Below are positions 1-9,535 of a DNA stretch of 50,428 nucleotides, piece by piece; position 1 is the first letter of the stretch; the number at the start of each line of letters is the position of its first letter. Under the pieces are notes generated by a model. The model saw only the letters and a list, made by a program, of their open reading frames with translations, was not told the DNA's origin and did no database searches. This stretch comes from Planctomycetota bacterium (GTDB taxonomy: Bacteria; Planctomycetota; Phycisphaerae; Phycisphaerales; SM1A02). The DNA is taken from contig QWPW01000024.1 of NCBI GenBank assembly GCA_003671025.1, positions 1-50,428 on the forward strand, in the 5' to 3' direction. The position numbers were made by a program, and so were the translations under genes.

Positions 1-1
1 T

Positions 2-136
2 TGGGCCGAGGTGGCTCAACGCAACGATTGGAAACTTGCTCGCTTTGACGATCCATTGTTTGGTGGCGCGCGCTTGAACCAATCACAACTCCTCGCACGG
101 AACTCGTCTCATCAACACAGCGAAAAAAACTCTTGA
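2..136 (+). CDS. 3' end of an unidentified CDS (cut by window start)
   Basis: A reading frame open from the first bases of the window ends at TGA 134-136. About 44 C-terminal residues are visible, including FDDPLFGGARLNQSQ and a hydrophilic, Ser/His/Lys-rich tail. No domain can be recognised in so short a piece. The next gene starts 10 nt after the stop, on the same strand, so the two are probably co-transcribed. I assign no function. Confidence 0.5.
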   Translation, partial: WAEVAQRNDWKLARFDDPLFGGARLNQSQLLARNSSHQHSEKNS

Positions 137-146
137 GGACCCAATA

Positions 147-1160
147 GTGGCACCAGTCGACTCTCGCGACAACACTGTGATCGAAATCTCTGTTGTCGCT
201 CCGATGTACAACGAAGAACTCTGCGTCACCGAGTTCGTGCGCCGGACGGTCGCGGCAATGCGTGCCTTAGGGCGACCATTTGAAGTCGTGGCTGTTTCCG
301 ACGGATCGACCGATGCGACTGATACGCTTCTTCGTCACGCAGCGCTTGAGTATCCCGAGTTGTGCGCGGTGTTTCTCTCGCGCAATGTCGGTCAATGCAG
401 CGCGCTCTATGCGGGAATCCAAGCGTCGCGTGGACGCGTTGTCGTGGTCACCGACGGAGATCTACAACATCGCCCCGAAGACATTCATCTGTTGGTGACG
501 CGACTCAGCGAGGGATTCGTGTTGGTTTCAGGCGCGCGGATGGGGCGCAGCGAATCGCTGTGGACCAAGCGTATTCCCAGTCGAATTGCCAATTGGCTTC
601 TTCGCCGCATGACCGGATGCGAAGTGCGCGACATGGGGGGATTCAAAGCGCTCGACGGAACCGTCGCGCGATCACTGCGACTTCGGCCGGGCTATCACCG
701 CCTCTTGCCCGCGCTCGTTCACATGCGTGGTGGTGCGACTTCAGAACTCGCCATCGAAGCACAACCCCGATTCGCCGGACAAAGTCATTACGGATTGTCG
801 CGTTCCATCGATGTGATCTTCGACATTCTCATGCTCGGCTTCCAGTCAAGCTTCAAAGCGCGACCGCTCTATCTCTTCGGCCGCATTGGCATCGTCTTAC
901 TAATCATCGATGTCGTGGTGATGTCATGGTTGTTGTGGGAGAAGTTTGTCCATGACGTCGACATGGGGACTCGTCCTCCATTTCTTGTCGCGATCATGTT
1001 CTTCATCACAGCATTGTTCACCCTTGCGATAGGGTTTGTCCTTGAGTTGCTCAGTGACGCGAACAACGCGATCAACGACACGAAGCCCTACATTGTGCGC
1101 GATCAAATTAGTGGTGATCGGTCATCATCAATCTCGCCGAGCGCACAGACGAACACTTGA
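147..1160 (+). CDS. GT2 family glycosyltransferase, polyprenyl-phosphate sugar transferase type
   Basis: This is a 337-residue membrane glycosyltransferase of the DPM1/GtrB/ArnC type, which moves a sugar from a nucleotide donor to polyprenyl phosphate on the inner face of the membrane. The GT-A fold starts with ISVVAPMYNEE (about residue 14), followed by SDGSTDAT (51-58) and the metal-binding D103-G-D105 in VVTDGDLQHRP. The family pattern RDMGGFKALD follows. Two hydrophobic helices near 240-262 and 272-297 anchor the C-terminus. The start is GTG 147, supported by GAGGA at 135-139 with 7 nt spacing. The sugar and acceptor cannot be read from sequence. It is probably co-transcribed with the partial gene upstream. 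Confidence 0.85.
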   Translation: MAPVDSRDNTVIEISVVAPMYNEELCVTEFVRRTVAAMRALGRPFEVVAVSDGSTDATDTLLRHAALEYPELCAVFLSRNVGQCSALYAGIQASRGRVVVVTDGDLQHRPEDIHLLVTRLSEGFVLVSGARMGRSESLWTKRIPSRIANWLLRRMTGCEVRDMGGFKALDGTVARSLRLRPGYHRLLPALVHMRGGATSELAIEAQPRFAGQSHYGLSRSIDVIFDILMLGFQSSFKARPLYLFGRIGIVLLIIDVVVMSWLLWEKFVHDVDMGTRPPFLVAIMFFITALFTLAIGFVLELLSDANNAINDTKPYIVRDQISGDRSSSISPSAQTNT

Positions 1161-1181
1161 ACCTCTCTTGATAGCCCGAAC

Positions 1182-2741
1182 ATGTTGACACTCACACTCG
1201 TTGGATGCATCGCCTCAAGCACGATGTCGATGATCGATGACGACATTCAATCGGCGCTCGCCGAAATCGAGAAGTTGCGCACACAGAACGAGCAAATTGT
1301 TGCGGCAAATGCGGCACTTGCGGCCAAAGTGGATCAACTCGAACAACGCGTGGTCAACGACGGCGACTGGCTCACTGAGCAGCGCTCCGAGGAGATTCGC
1401 GCGATCGTGTCGGATGTGCTCAGCGATAGTTCGACCCGCGATTCGCTCGCCGCTGATGGCGCGGTCGCGGGTTGGGATAAGACCAAAGGCTTCTTTCTCG
1501 CGAGCAGTGATGGGAACTACTTGCTCCGCTTCAGAGGCGATGCGCAGCTTCGCTGGGAGTACAACGCACGTGACATTGGCGCGGCATCCGCGGCGAGTGG
1601 TTCACCCTCCAACTCGACGGAACCAAAAGAGTGGGGCTTCGAGAATCGCCGTGTGAATATTGTGTTTGAGGGCAATGTGATTGACCCTTCGTGGCAGTAC
1701 CAAATCTCGCTTGTGGCGGGGCGCTTTGCGGTTGATGGAAACAATGTCGCCCTCAATGACTGCTTCATCGAGAAGGATCTCGGCTCTGGATTCAAACTGC
1801 GCGCGGGTCAATTCAAAGGTCCATTTCTGCGCGAAGAAAGTGTGAGTCACACGGCGCAACTGGCCATTGACGCATCACTCATGTCGGAGTTCTTCGGCAT
1901 CGTTCGCAACCAAGGACTGCAGCTGACGTGGAGCGACGAAAAGTTTCGTGTTCATGCTTTTTACGGTGATGAACTGCGAGCCCGCGGCGTCGATGTGTAT
2001 TCGCGCAACTCTGACGGCGACCTTGTTCCATTCAACGCCGGCCCCGCGGGCACCGTTCCGACTGCGCAAAACACTACGTTTACCCAGGATCAGAGCGACT
2101 ATGCGTTTTCTGGTCGCATGGAATGGATGCCTTCGGGCCAGTGGAAGCAGTTCAAGGATTTCTCGAGTTACCGCGGCGAAAGCGTTGGCGTGTTGTTTGG
2201 TGTCGGCGCCTACGCGCAGCAACTTGACGCGGTGTCCAACACCGACGGCGCGACGCCCAACACCATGTGGTCTGCTACGGCGGATGTGTCGTTTGAATTT
2301 GGTGGCGCGACACTCTTCGCCGCAGGAATCGTGCGCGAAGTCGACTTGCAAGAAGCGCAACCAACTCGTGACGGCGGCAGCGCGGAATCACTGAGTCAAT
2401 GGGGCACGGTAATTCAGGGAAGTGTGTTTGTGTCCGACGATGTCGAGGTGTACACCCGCTACGAGCTAGGCAACAGCGACACGGATCGGTATCGCGTCTC
2501 TGCGAATTCACTCCTCGCTAACGGCGAGGACATTAATCTGCTGACTCTTGGTCTCAACTGGTGGCCCAATGGACCAAGCAATCAGCAAATTAAGATCACC
2601 ACTGACGTCGGGTACTCGTTCGATCCTCTGATCGACTTCGCTGCGCTAGGCGCGGGCTACTTGGTCGACTACACCGAGGCGGACGGAACCTCCAGTAATG
2701 GACAGTGGGTCATCCGCTCACAGTTACAGTTTTTGTTTTGA
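1182..2741 (+). CDS. OprP/OprO-like outer-membrane porin
   Basis: This 519-residue protein resembles phosphate-selective porin O/P. A short hydrophobic start is followed by a coiled coil (about residues 20-75, rich in Glu, Gln, Leu and Ala), a common trimerising stalk in planctomycete porins. Then comes the entry strand GFFLASSDGNYLLRFRGDAQ, typical of the family. The remainder is alternating beta-strand sequence ending in the aromatic strand WVIRSQLQFLF, whose terminal Phe is the usual outer-membrane sorting signal. The N-terminus contains LVGC, which looks like a lipobox, but it lies only 8 residues from the start and has no positive charge before it. An upstream in-frame stop at 1158-1160 rules out a longer start. 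The substrate is unknown. It converges on the next gene with a 4-nt gap. Confidence 0.8.
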   Translation: MLTLTLVGCIASSTMSMIDDDIQSALAEIEKLRTQNEQIVAANAALAAKVDQLEQRVVNDGDWLTEQRSEEIRAIVSDVLSDSSTRDSLAADGAVAGWDKTKGFFLASSDGNYLLRFRGDAQLRWEYNARDIGAASAASGSPSNSTEPKEWGFENRRVNIVFEGNVIDPSWQYQISLVAGRFAVDGNNVALNDCFIEKDLGSGFKLRAGQFKGPFLREESVSHTAQLAIDASLMSEFFGIVRNQGLQLTWSDEKFRVHAFYGDELRARGVDVYSRNSDGDLVPFNAGPAGTVPTAQNTTFTQDQSDYAFSGRMEWMPSGQWKQFKDFSSYRGESVGVLFGVGAYAQQLDAVSNTDGATPNTMWSATADVSFEFGGATLFAAGIVREVDLQEAQPTRDGGSAESLSQWGTVIQGSVFVSDDVEVYTRYELGNSDTDRYRVSANSLLANGEDINLLTLGLNWWPNGPSNQQIKITTDVGYSFDPLIDFAALGAGYLVDYTEADGTSSNGQWVIRSQLQFLF

Positions 2742-2745
2742 CGTG

Positions 2746-3300
2746 TCATGGTTGCGCATTGGTCGAAGCGGTCATCAACGTCAACGCTTGCACACGCTCG
2801 GCGCAATAGCCCTCATCACACGCGTAGATGATGCGGCCATCCGCAGCGATGACCACGACGTGGGCAAACTGCGCACGCCCCATCCCTGTTTGTGTTGCGA
2901 GTCGATCCGCACTTTCACCCGTGAGTGGAAGAATCATCGCGTGCTCTGAGAGCGCGAACTTCTGCGCCAAATCATGTGTGAGCACCGGCGAAAGCAATAC
3001 GCCAAATGTGCTGGGAATCGCGTGCACCAGCAGAACGCGACACTTCACTCCCAGCTCATCGAGTCCCAGTCGCCATCGATCCGCGTCGAACTGGGCATCG
3101 CGTTGGTAGGCGATGAGCAAGATGGTTGGTGCCGAGCTTGGCTTGTTGGCATCACTCAGATCGCGCGGAATATCGATGCGCGTTCCATCCAACGTCGTTC
3201 CAGTGATGACCACGATCGGCTCACTGGTGGGATTGCGCGAAGGGATGATGTTGCAACTGGCGAGCATGCATGCGACGAGCAAAGGCACAGTGCGATTCAT
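2746..3300 (-). CDS. Thioredoxin-fold-like lipoprotein, hypothetical
   Basis: This 184-residue protein has a lipoprotein signal ending in LASC, so Cys16 would carry the lipid. After it comes a region reminiscent of the redoxin/thioredoxin fold: a hydrophobic strand with PTILLIAYQRDAQFDADRW, a second core strand VKCRVLLVHAIPS, and the C-terminal FAHVVVIAADGRIIYACDEG, which matches the strand that follows the cis-Pro in thioredoxin-like proteins. No CxxC pair is present, so a redox role is doubtful. Its ATG overlaps the stop of the upstream phosphodiesterase by 4 nt, so the two are translated from one message. A scaffold or thiol-independent role is a guess. Confidence 0.6.
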   Translation of the reverse strand: MNRTVPLLVACMLASCNIIPSRNPTSEPIVVITGTTLDGTRIDIPRDLSDANKPSSAPTILLIAYQRDAQFDADRWRLGLDELGVKCRVLLVHAIPSTFGVLLSPVLTHDLAQKFALSEHAMILPLTGESADRLATQTGMGRAQFAHVVVIAADGRIIYACDEGYCAERVQALTLMTASTNAQP

Positions 3301-4850
3301 GGCGTGACTCCTGGAATTGGCTTTGATAGCGCATGCAGCACCAATGAGATTTCATCGGCGTATCCATCGCACACGCCTTCGCTCCGCTCGAAGCGCAAAG
3401 TGAGTGTGGCCGCGCGAGACAGCGCAGGTACAGCGCCATTTACAGATCGTTCAATAAACATCGTGACGGCATCACCGCCCGTGGCGGCCGTGCGATCTTC
3501 GAGGGTGACGGCGCGAAGCTCTGCGCGACCCACGACGCCGTCATGTTCATCAAGCCACTCCAGTTCGATCCACGCAAGATCACGTTGTTGAGCGAATCCA
3601 CCGAGCCATCCGCGCAGGTCGAACGAAACATGATCCGCATCAATCTCATGCGCCAACGTCGCGAGGTCGATGCGTTGTTCAATGCGCGATTCACCAGCTT
3701 CGCCACCAAACATGAAACTCGCTCCGCGCGAGGGCGCACCAATCGTTTGCGCCGTAGGAAAATCAGCATGCGCGCCATAGGCCAGCGTTGACACCGCACC
3801 AATGTCACGCCAACCCGCCACGCCACGATTGCCCGCGGGCTCGGCGGCAGGCGAGGAGAGTTCCGCGTCACCGTTGCACACGAGGTTGCGCTCAAGCATC
3901 ATCGCGCGCCCCGAATCCGCAGCCAATCCCACTGCGTGCGAATCAAGATCCCACGCGCGCAACTGCTCGATGTTGAGATGTGTGAGCGCCGTGGCAGCGA
4001 CATCGACTTGGTTGACGGTTCCAACTATTCGTCCCTTCGCGGCGGCGGCGCCAGAGACGATGAAGGGAATCATGCGGTGCTCGACGATGTCGCGTCCATG
4101 TGAGAGATCAATCGTTCCACCGTGATCAGTCACAACGATGATCAGCCAATCTTCACTCAGATACGTCGCGCGCGCTTTCACCGCCTCGATGACCCGTGCC
4201 ACCAACGCGTCGGCACTCTCAATGGCCGCGATGTACCCAGGGACCGCGCGATGAAACCCGAGTGCGTGACCAACTTCATCGACGTTGCCGATGTAATAGA
4301 ACACCAAGTCGATCAGTGGATCATGCGCGAGGGTCTCAACACACGCGACGGTCTGTGGCTCATCGTTCTTCGTGTCTTGCAGTGAAACTCTGTGGTCGAT
4401 GGAATCAAGCGCAAGAATGCGTTCTCCAATGGGTCCCCAGTTCGCAAACAGCGCCGTGCGTATCTGAGGACGCGCGCGCTTTGCGAGCGTGAATATCGAG
4501 GGATATCGCTGGTAATCCGTGATCAGAAAACGGTTGTCGACCGAGCGATGTTTGTCGGGCCAGACTCCGCACAGCACATTCGACCATCCTGGTCCCGACA
4601 CCGTTTCCGCGGCGGCGCTTGCCTCAAGTGTGATGCAACCGTTGGCGATGAGCGCGTCGATCGCCGGCGTCTGCGCCGCCATCAACGCATCAGGCCGCAG
4701 TCCATCAATGCCAATGATCAGCACCTTCGGCGTCATCGTCGTCGAAGTGGTTGTGGCCGTCTCAACAGCCATCGGTTCGCTCGACTCATCACATCCGACG
4801 ATTGCAAGCGCACAGAGCAACATCACAGATGTGGAGAGAACACTAAACAT
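3297..4850 (-). CDS. Alkaline-phosphatase-superfamily type I phosphodiesterase/nucleotide pyrophosphatase lipoprotein
   Basis: This 517-residue lipoprotein (lipobox AIVGC, Cys20) belongs to the type I phosphodiesterase family (NPP-like). Seen motifs are VLIIGIDGLRPDAL (metal-binding Asp49), AAETVSGPGWSNVLCG (probable nucleophile Thr83 or Ser85), NVDEVGHALG, VVTDHGGTIDLSHG and a later IVEHR, which together supply the Asp/His ligands of a two-zinc site. The last ~180 residues look like a beta-sandwich module (HVSFDLRGWLGGF). Lipidation suggests periplasmic or outer-membrane hydrolysis of a phosphodiester or nucleotide. Its start codon shares bases with an ATG of the divergent strand at 4849, but the start chosen for that neighbour lies 49 nt further on. 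The downstream lipoprotein gene overlaps by 4 nt. Confidence 0.82.
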   Translation of the reverse strand: MFSVLSTSVMLLCALAIVGCDESSEPMAVETATTTSTTMTPKVLIIGIDGLRPDALMAAQTPAIDALIANGCITLEASAAAETVSGPGWSNVLCGVWPDKHRSVDNRFLITDYQRYPSIFTLAKRARPQIRTALFANWGPIGERILALDSIDHRVSLQDTKNDEPQTVACVETLAHDPLIDLVFYYIGNVDEVGHALGFHRAVPGYIAAIESADALVARVIEAVKARATYLSEDWLIIVVTDHGGTIDLSHGRDIVEHRMIPFIVSGAAAAKGRIVGTVNQVDVAATALTHLNIEQLRAWDLDSHAVGLAADSGRAMMLERNLVCNGDAELSSPAAEPAGNRGVAGWRDIGAVSTLAYGAHADFPTAQTIGAPSRGASFMFGGEAGESRIEQRIDLATLAHEIDADHVSFDLRGWLGGFAQQRDLAWIELEWLDEHDGVVGRAELRAVTLEDRTAATGGDAVTMFIERSVNGAVPALSRAATLTLRFERSEGVCDGYADEISLVLHALSKPIPGVTP

Positions 4851-4899
4851 GGGCGGAAGCGTACTTCGCGCGCTTCGTGACGGTCTTTACACTCTCACG

Positions 4900-7512
4900 A
4901 TGCACGCTCCAAGTTCCCACGATGGTCTTGTCGCCTCACTCATGGTCACGGCGCTGACCGCATCGGTCATGGCGCAGAATGGTGATCGCGCGGGCGAAAC
5001 ACAGCTCAACATTCCGCTCGAGTGGCAAGTGAAGGACGCGCCCATTCGCAGTGCTGCCGAAGAAGCGAAGACCTTCGACATCGTCGATGGTTACGCGATT
5101 CAACTCGTCGCCGCAGAGCCGCTGGTTGAGGCGCCGATTGCGTTTGAGTTTGGTCCTGATGGACGCATGTGGGTTGTTGAGATGCGCGGATACATGCGCG
5201 ATGCCAATGGTGGCGGCGAGTTGGAACCGATCGGGCGCATCAAAGTTCTCACCGATAGCAATGGCGATGGCCAGATGGACAAGGCGCAAGTGTTCCTCGA
5301 TGGACTGGTGATGCCGCGCGCTCTCGCGCCTTGGCGCGACGGTGTGTTGATCGTTGAGCCTCCGTATCTGTTGTTCTGTCGCGATACCAACGGAGATGGC
5401 GTGAGCGATGAGTCGCGCGTCGTCGCCAGCGGATTTGCCGGTAAAGAAAATCCCGAACACGCGGGAAACGGCTTGATTTTCAGCCTCGACAACACATTTA
5501 CTTGCTCACAACATCCGTTTCGATTTGCGCTCGACGGCGACGCTCTGCGCGCAGAGCGCGTGCCGCCGCATGGACAGTGGGGCGTTGCAGAAGATGCGCA
5601 AGGGCGACTTTACTACTCGCCCAACTCAGATCCTCTGTTAGTTGATCTCGTGCCGAAGACCTATGCCGCGCGCAATCCTGCACAGATGAGTTTTGAAGGA
5701 AGCCCTTCGCGCGCGCCTTCCGACATGCGCGTCTATCCCTCGCACCTCACGCCTGGAGTTAATCGTGGGTATCAGAGTGGCGTGCTCAAGGATGGCAAGT
5801 TGGCCAACTTCACTGGTGCGTGCAGTCCTTACATCCAAGAGGGCGCCGCGATGGGCAGCGATATGCAGGGCTGCGCCTTGGTGTGCGAGGTCGCAGGCAA
5901 TTTGGTGCATCGCTATCGACTCACGGAGGACGACGGCGCAGTGGTGGCAACTCCCGCAGACGGCGCACGGTCGTTCTGGACTTCAACCGATGAACGCTTT
6001 CGTCCCGTGTTTTGTCGCGGTGGACCCGATGGCGCGATCTATGTCGCCGACATGTATCGCGGCATCATCCAGCATCGCGATTTCATGACCACGTTTCTCC
6101 GCACTCAAGTTGATGCGCGTGGACTCGCAGCACCGCTTGACGCTGGTCGCATTTGGCGCATCGTGCCGACGAGCTCGGCGCCAGCGGGATCAAGCACTGG
6201 AGCACTGTGCACAACTCAAGATCTCAGCAAGCTCGACGTCGCCGCGTTGGCGCAGCAACTTGCGCACGCAGAAAAACCCGTGCGCACCACAGCGCGACGA
6301 CTCTTCATCGAACGCTATGACAACGAGCGGGACCAGGTTGTGATCGATGCGATGCGGGCGAAGCTGCGCAGCGACATTGCCGTGACCACCACCGCGAACG
6401 TGCATCTCATCTTGGAACCACTGTGGACACTGAGCGCGTGTGATGCCGTGGACAACGCATTGCTGATTGCGCTGTTTGCCAGTGATTCGCCCATCATTCG
6501 CACGCACACACTGCGCGTCGCCGAGAAAACGCTCGCCAGCCATCAGCTGATCACGTTGCTTGAGCGAGCACTTCTCGACACCAACCCACAAGTGCGCCTG
6601 CAAGCAGTGCTCAGCGCAGGAGTACTCGATGCACCACTGCGTTTGGGTATTCTCGAACACGCGCTAGCCAACGACGTTGACTCCAAGATCATGCGTAGCG
6701 CGTTGATCTCATCGCTGAGCGGCGCGGAAGAGGACATGCTCGCGAGCATCGTTCAAGGTCACGCACTGACGACAGACTCTGTATCCGCACGCGCGTTCGC
6801 GACGGAGTTTTTCGACACGCTTCTCGATGATGACTCGGGTCGACCGCAGAATTCCATGCTCACCAACATGCTGATGACCGCGGCCGCCGTGGCGCAGGAT
6901 CGTCCATGGCTTGCGGAGACATTGCTCCATCGCATCGCAGCCAAGCAACGACTCAACGCGAAAGAACCAATCCAACTCGTCGCCTCAATGGAGCCAGTCG
7001 GTTGGATCGACATGTTGCAGCAGCACGGGAACGCGCTCACACTTGCAACACCGATTGATCGCAATGTGTTCTGGCCTGGCCGCGAGGCTGTTTCCTTTGT
7101 CGCTCCCAAAATCGCAAGGAGCGCGCAGATGTCTGTCGCCGAGTTTGGCAAGCGCCTCTTCTCCAACTGCATGAGTTGTCATCAAGCGAATGGTCGCGGG
7201 CTTCCGCCGGTGTATCCACCGCTGCGTGGAAGCGACATCGTGCACGGTGATCCAACCACGCTCGTGTGCATCTTGCTGTACGGACTCGAGGGACGCATCG
7301 AAGTGGCGGGACAAATCTACAGCCAAGTGATGCCCGCTGCGTCCGTGAAGTCCGATGATGAGATTGCCGCCGTGTTGACCTATGTGCGCAGCGCGTGGGG
7401 CAACTCTGCGGAGCCGATTGATTCCGCCTTCGTTGCGAAAGTGCGCGAGGAAACCAAAGGTCGTCAGCGGTCTTTCACCGCGAAAGAACTGGGAATCGAA
7501 GCCACGCGCTAA
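4900..7512 (+). CDS. PVC-type membrane-bound dehydrogenase with HEAT-like repeats and C-terminal cytochrome c
   Basis: This 870-residue protein is an exported PVC-type dehydrogenase. A signal peptide (LVASLMVTALTASVMA) is followed by a beta-propeller of the putative membrane-bound dehydrogenase type (IQLVAAEPLVEAPIAFEFGP, MWVVEMRGYM, VADMYRGIIQHRDF). A helical repeat region spans about residues 440-720. A class I cytochrome c ends the protein, with heme motif C757-M-S-C760-H761 and probable axial ligand Met811 in SQVMPAA. Members are widespread in planctomycetes and are thought to oxidise sugars or alcohols in the periplasm, but the substrate is unknown. The same frame is open from 4519; ATG 4900 is chosen because it gives a clean signal peptide and avoids overlap with the divergent gene. 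No clear Shine-Dalgarno is seen. Confidence 0.85.
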   Translation: MHAPSSHDGLVASLMVTALTASVMAQNGDRAGETQLNIPLEWQVKDAPIRSAAEEAKTFDIVDGYAIQLVAAEPLVEAPIAFEFGPDGRMWVVEMRGYMRDANGGGELEPIGRIKVLTDSNGDGQMDKAQVFLDGLVMPRALAPWRDGVLIVEPPYLLFCRDTNGDGVSDESRVVASGFAGKENPEHAGNGLIFSLDNTFTCSQHPFRFALDGDALRAERVPPHGQWGVAEDAQGRLYYSPNSDPLLVDLVPKTYAARNPAQMSFEGSPSRAPSDMRVYPSHLTPGVNRGYQSGVLKDGKLANFTGACSPYIQEGAAMGSDMQGCALVCEVAGNLVHRYRLTEDDGAVVATPADGARSFWTSTDERFRPVFCRGGPDGAIYVADMYRGIIQHRDFMTTFLRTQVDARGLAAPLDAGRIWRIVPTSSAPAGSSTGALCTTQDLSKLDVAALAQQLAHAEKPVRTTARRLFIERYDNERDQVVIDAMRAKLRSDIAVTTTANVHLILEPLWTLSACDAVDNALLIALFASDSPIIRTHTLRVAEKTLASHQLITLLERALLDTNPQVRLQAVLSAGVLDAPLRLGILEHALANDVDSKIMRSALISSLSGAEEDMLASIVQGHALTTDSVSARAFATEFFDTLLDDDSGRPQNSMLTNMLMTAAAVAQDRPWLAETLLHRIAAKQRLNAKEPIQLVASMEPVGWIDMLQQHGNALTLATPIDRNVFWPGREAVSFVAPKIARSAQMSVAEFGKRLFSNCMSCHQANGRGLPPVYPPLRGSDIVHGDPTTLVCILLYGLEGRIEVAGQIYSQVMPAASVKSDDEIAAVLTYVRSAWGNSAEPIDSAFVAKVREETKGRQRSFTAKELGIEATR

Positions 7513-7560
7513 CGGTCAATGGAGATGTTCACGACAGACACAACTGGGTGTTGTGGTGCT

Positions 7561-8040
7561 TCACCTTTGACCGCGGTCGAGTTCGACAAGTTCGATGTGC
7601 GACTCCGCGAGCAGCATTCGACTCTTCTCGAAACTCTCTTGCCAATGCTCGTCACCACTGCCACTGCGGTAGGTGACGACACGCACGATGCCTGATTGAA
7701 TGATGGACAACGTGCAATGGATGCAGGGGCAGAAACTGGTGTAGATCGTCGCGCCTTGTGGCGACACACCGTTGCGCGCGCATTGAATGATCGAGTTCAT
7801 CTCCGCATGGCAGATGAGTTCGTACTTCGCGGGACGCTCGAGGCGCTCCGGTCGATCTTCGATTCCCCGAGGTAATCCATTGAAGCCTGTGGCAATGATT
7901 TGTTGCGCTGGACTCACGATCACCGCGCCCACTCCGCGCGAAGGATCTTTGCTCCACCGCGCAATCGTGTCAGTGAGTTCGAGGAAGCGAAGGTCCCACT
8001 TGAGTGATGGCGTCGGGTCATCCATGCGCTGAATGTACAC
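7561..8040 (-). CDS. dCMP deaminase family protein (ComEB-like)
   Basis: This 159-residue zinc deaminase carries both family signatures: ICHAEMNSI, with zinc ligand His78 and proton-shuttling Glu80, and CPCIHC, where Cys106 and Cys109 complete the zinc site. The size and the long insert between GFNGLPRGIEDRPERLERP and the HAE motif are as in dCMP deaminases, which make dUMP for dTMP synthesis; ComEB proteins look the same. The start could be ATG 8040 or the internal ATG at 8025 (MDDPTPS). It converges on the dehydrogenase gene. The subtilase gene upstream on the same strand ends only 19 nt before it, so it may be the last gene of the sigma/CHAT operon. Confidence 0.85.
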   Translation of the reverse strand: MYIQRMDDPTPSLKWDLRFLELTDTIARWSKDPSRGVGAVIVSPAQQIIATGFNGLPRGIEDRPERLERPAKYELICHAEMNSIIQCARNGVSPQGATIYTSFCPCIHCTLSIIQSGIVRVVTYRSGSGDEHWQESFEKSRMLLAESHIELVELDRGQR

Positions 8041-8059
8041 AGTCGCTTAGGCGGGTTGC

Positions 8060-9535
8060 TCACCAGTTGGAGAGCAAGGTCACGATGTCCGCGGCGTTGA
8101 CGATGCCGTCTGCATTGAGATCGCTGCGCAACGACGGCTCGCACACGCCCCATTGTGAAAGCTGAATGGTGAGATCCGCAGCGTTGACCACGCCGTCAAA
8201 ATTGACGTCACCAACGCGCGGTGCGATGGGCAGCGCCGCAGTCACACCACTGGGCGAAATGCGCGCGCGTCCGAGCATTCCCGCGAACTGAGGATTGAGC
8301 TCATCGATGGACACACCATTCACATCGATGAGGTCCATGACGCGATTGAAAATGCTTGCGTTGGGCGTCTGTGCGTCAGGCCACTGAGGATTCTGGCTGC
8401 GCACCAACGCGACAGTTCCACTCGCAAACGCAGTTGCCATCGAAGTGCCTTGCCAGACCGCGAATCCGCCAGATGGAATCGGGCCGACGACACACTGCGC
8501 AAGATCGGGCACACCATTGATGATGCGTGAAACACCAGGCGCCGCGAGATCCATGTCTATCTCAAAATTGGTGAAGCTCGCCTTGTAATCAGTGCTGTCG
8601 AGTGCAGTGACTCCGCAAGCGTTGGAATCATTCGCGGGATACTCACGCGGATCTTCCACGTCGAAGTTGCCCGCTGCGGCCACGATGATGATGCCGCGCT
8701 GAAGTGCTTCTTGCGCAAGATCCTCAAGCGCGTTGGAGTGATAGGTCTCGCCGAGGCTCATGTTCACCACATGGGCTCCACGATCAATCGACCACGCGAG
8801 CGCCTGCGCGACTTGGAAGTTTCCTGCGCGGCCATCGCTGTCAAGAACACGAACCGGCAAGATCATCGCGTCAGGTGCCACGAGGTGAATGAGTCCCGCG
8901 ATGAAGGTTCCGTGACCGACCTGCTCATCGAAGAAACCATCTCCATCGTTGTCGAGTCCATCGCCGATGTCGGAAAAGCTCGGCGAATTCGCGATGAAAC
9001 TCGCGCCAAGCGGTGAGATCGAGTTTTCAAACACAGGATGCGTTGCATCGATCCCCGTGTCGATCACCGACACCACGACGCCCGCTCCACGCGAACGCCT
9101 ATGCGCAGACTTGAGACCGAGCAAAGGAACTGCGTACTGCGAGTCGTATGCATTCGCATTGATGCCGAGGCCAGACAACCACAAACTGTCGGTCTTTCCT
9201 TCAGCCGTTTGACCTTCGTAATTCAACTCGGCCCACGTGAGCGTGCCTTGTGTCACCAACGCGCCCAACGCGAGATCAAACTGATGTGTGGTTTGCTTGG
9301 GCGCCAATTCGTACGAGAGCAGGTAGATGGGACGATTGGGAATCTGCAGCGCGACCGAGACCGCAGGAAACTGCACGCTCAACGCAGCAATCGTCTGCGC
9401 GAGTGCCGCTGGTGTCGATGCGTTCACAATCGCTTGACCAGCCACGATCGGATCAGGAGGCACGACGCTGCCCGCGCGAGCGGTTGAGAGCATTGCATTC
9501 GCGAGCACGATGGAAATGAAAAAAGTTGCACGCAT
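8060..9535 (-). CDS. Secreted S8 (subtilisin) serine peptidase with dockerin-like C-terminus
   Basis: This 491-residue subtilase has a signal peptide ending near STARA (residue 21) and a propeptide-like segment to about 150. The catalytic residues are Asp159 (VSVIDTGID), His208 (GHGTFIAG), oxyanion Asn290 (AAAGN) and Ser365 (GTSMATA). An acidic DGLDNDGDGFFDE loop at about 192-204 looks like a calcium site. The last ~50 residues carry two D-x-N-x-D-G-x-x-N-x-x-D repeats, the dockerin-like module common in Phycisphaerae exoproteins. The start is ATG 9535, one base overlapping the CHAT stop (TGATG), with AGGAA 7 nt upstream (revcomp of 9543-9547); a longer start at 9571 would lie inside the CHAT gene. 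It should act outside the cytoplasm, unlike its CHAT neighbour. Confidence 0.88.
   Translation of the reverse strand: MRATFFISIVLANAMLSTARAGSVVPPDPIVAGQAIVNASTPAALAQTIAALSVQFPAVSVALQIPNRPIYLLSYELAPKQTTHQFDLALGALVTQGTLTWAELNYEGQTAEGKTDSLWLSGLGINANAYDSQYAVPLLGLKSAHRRSRGAGVVVSVIDTGIDATHPVFENSISPLGASFIANSPSFSDIGDGLDNDGDGFFDEQVGHGTFIAGLIHLVAPDAMILPVRVLDSDGRAGNFQVAQALAWSIDRGAHVVNMSLGETYHSNALEDLAQEALQRGIIIVAAAGNFDVEDPREYPANDSNACGVTALDSTDYKASFTNFEIDMDLAAPGVSRIINGVPDLAQCVVGPIPSGGFAVWQGTSMATAFASGTVALVRSQNPQWPDAQTPNASIFNRVMDLIDVNGVSIDELNPQFAGMLGRARISPSGVTAALPIAPRVGDVNFDGVVNAADLTIQLSQWGVCEPSLRSDLNADGIVNAADIVTLLSNW

Noticed and set aside
1182-1220. Porin as a lipoprotein through LVGC
   Set aside because: The motif is only 8 residues from the start with no basic n-region, and the protein is an outer-membrane barrel.
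4519-4899. Upstream extension of the dehydrogenase frame
   Set aside because: It lies over the divergent phosphodiesterase gene; a proper signal peptide begins at 4900.
7539-7555. 6-bp hairpin between the dehydrogenase and deaminase stops
   Set aside because: Short stem with no T-run; too weak to call a terminator.
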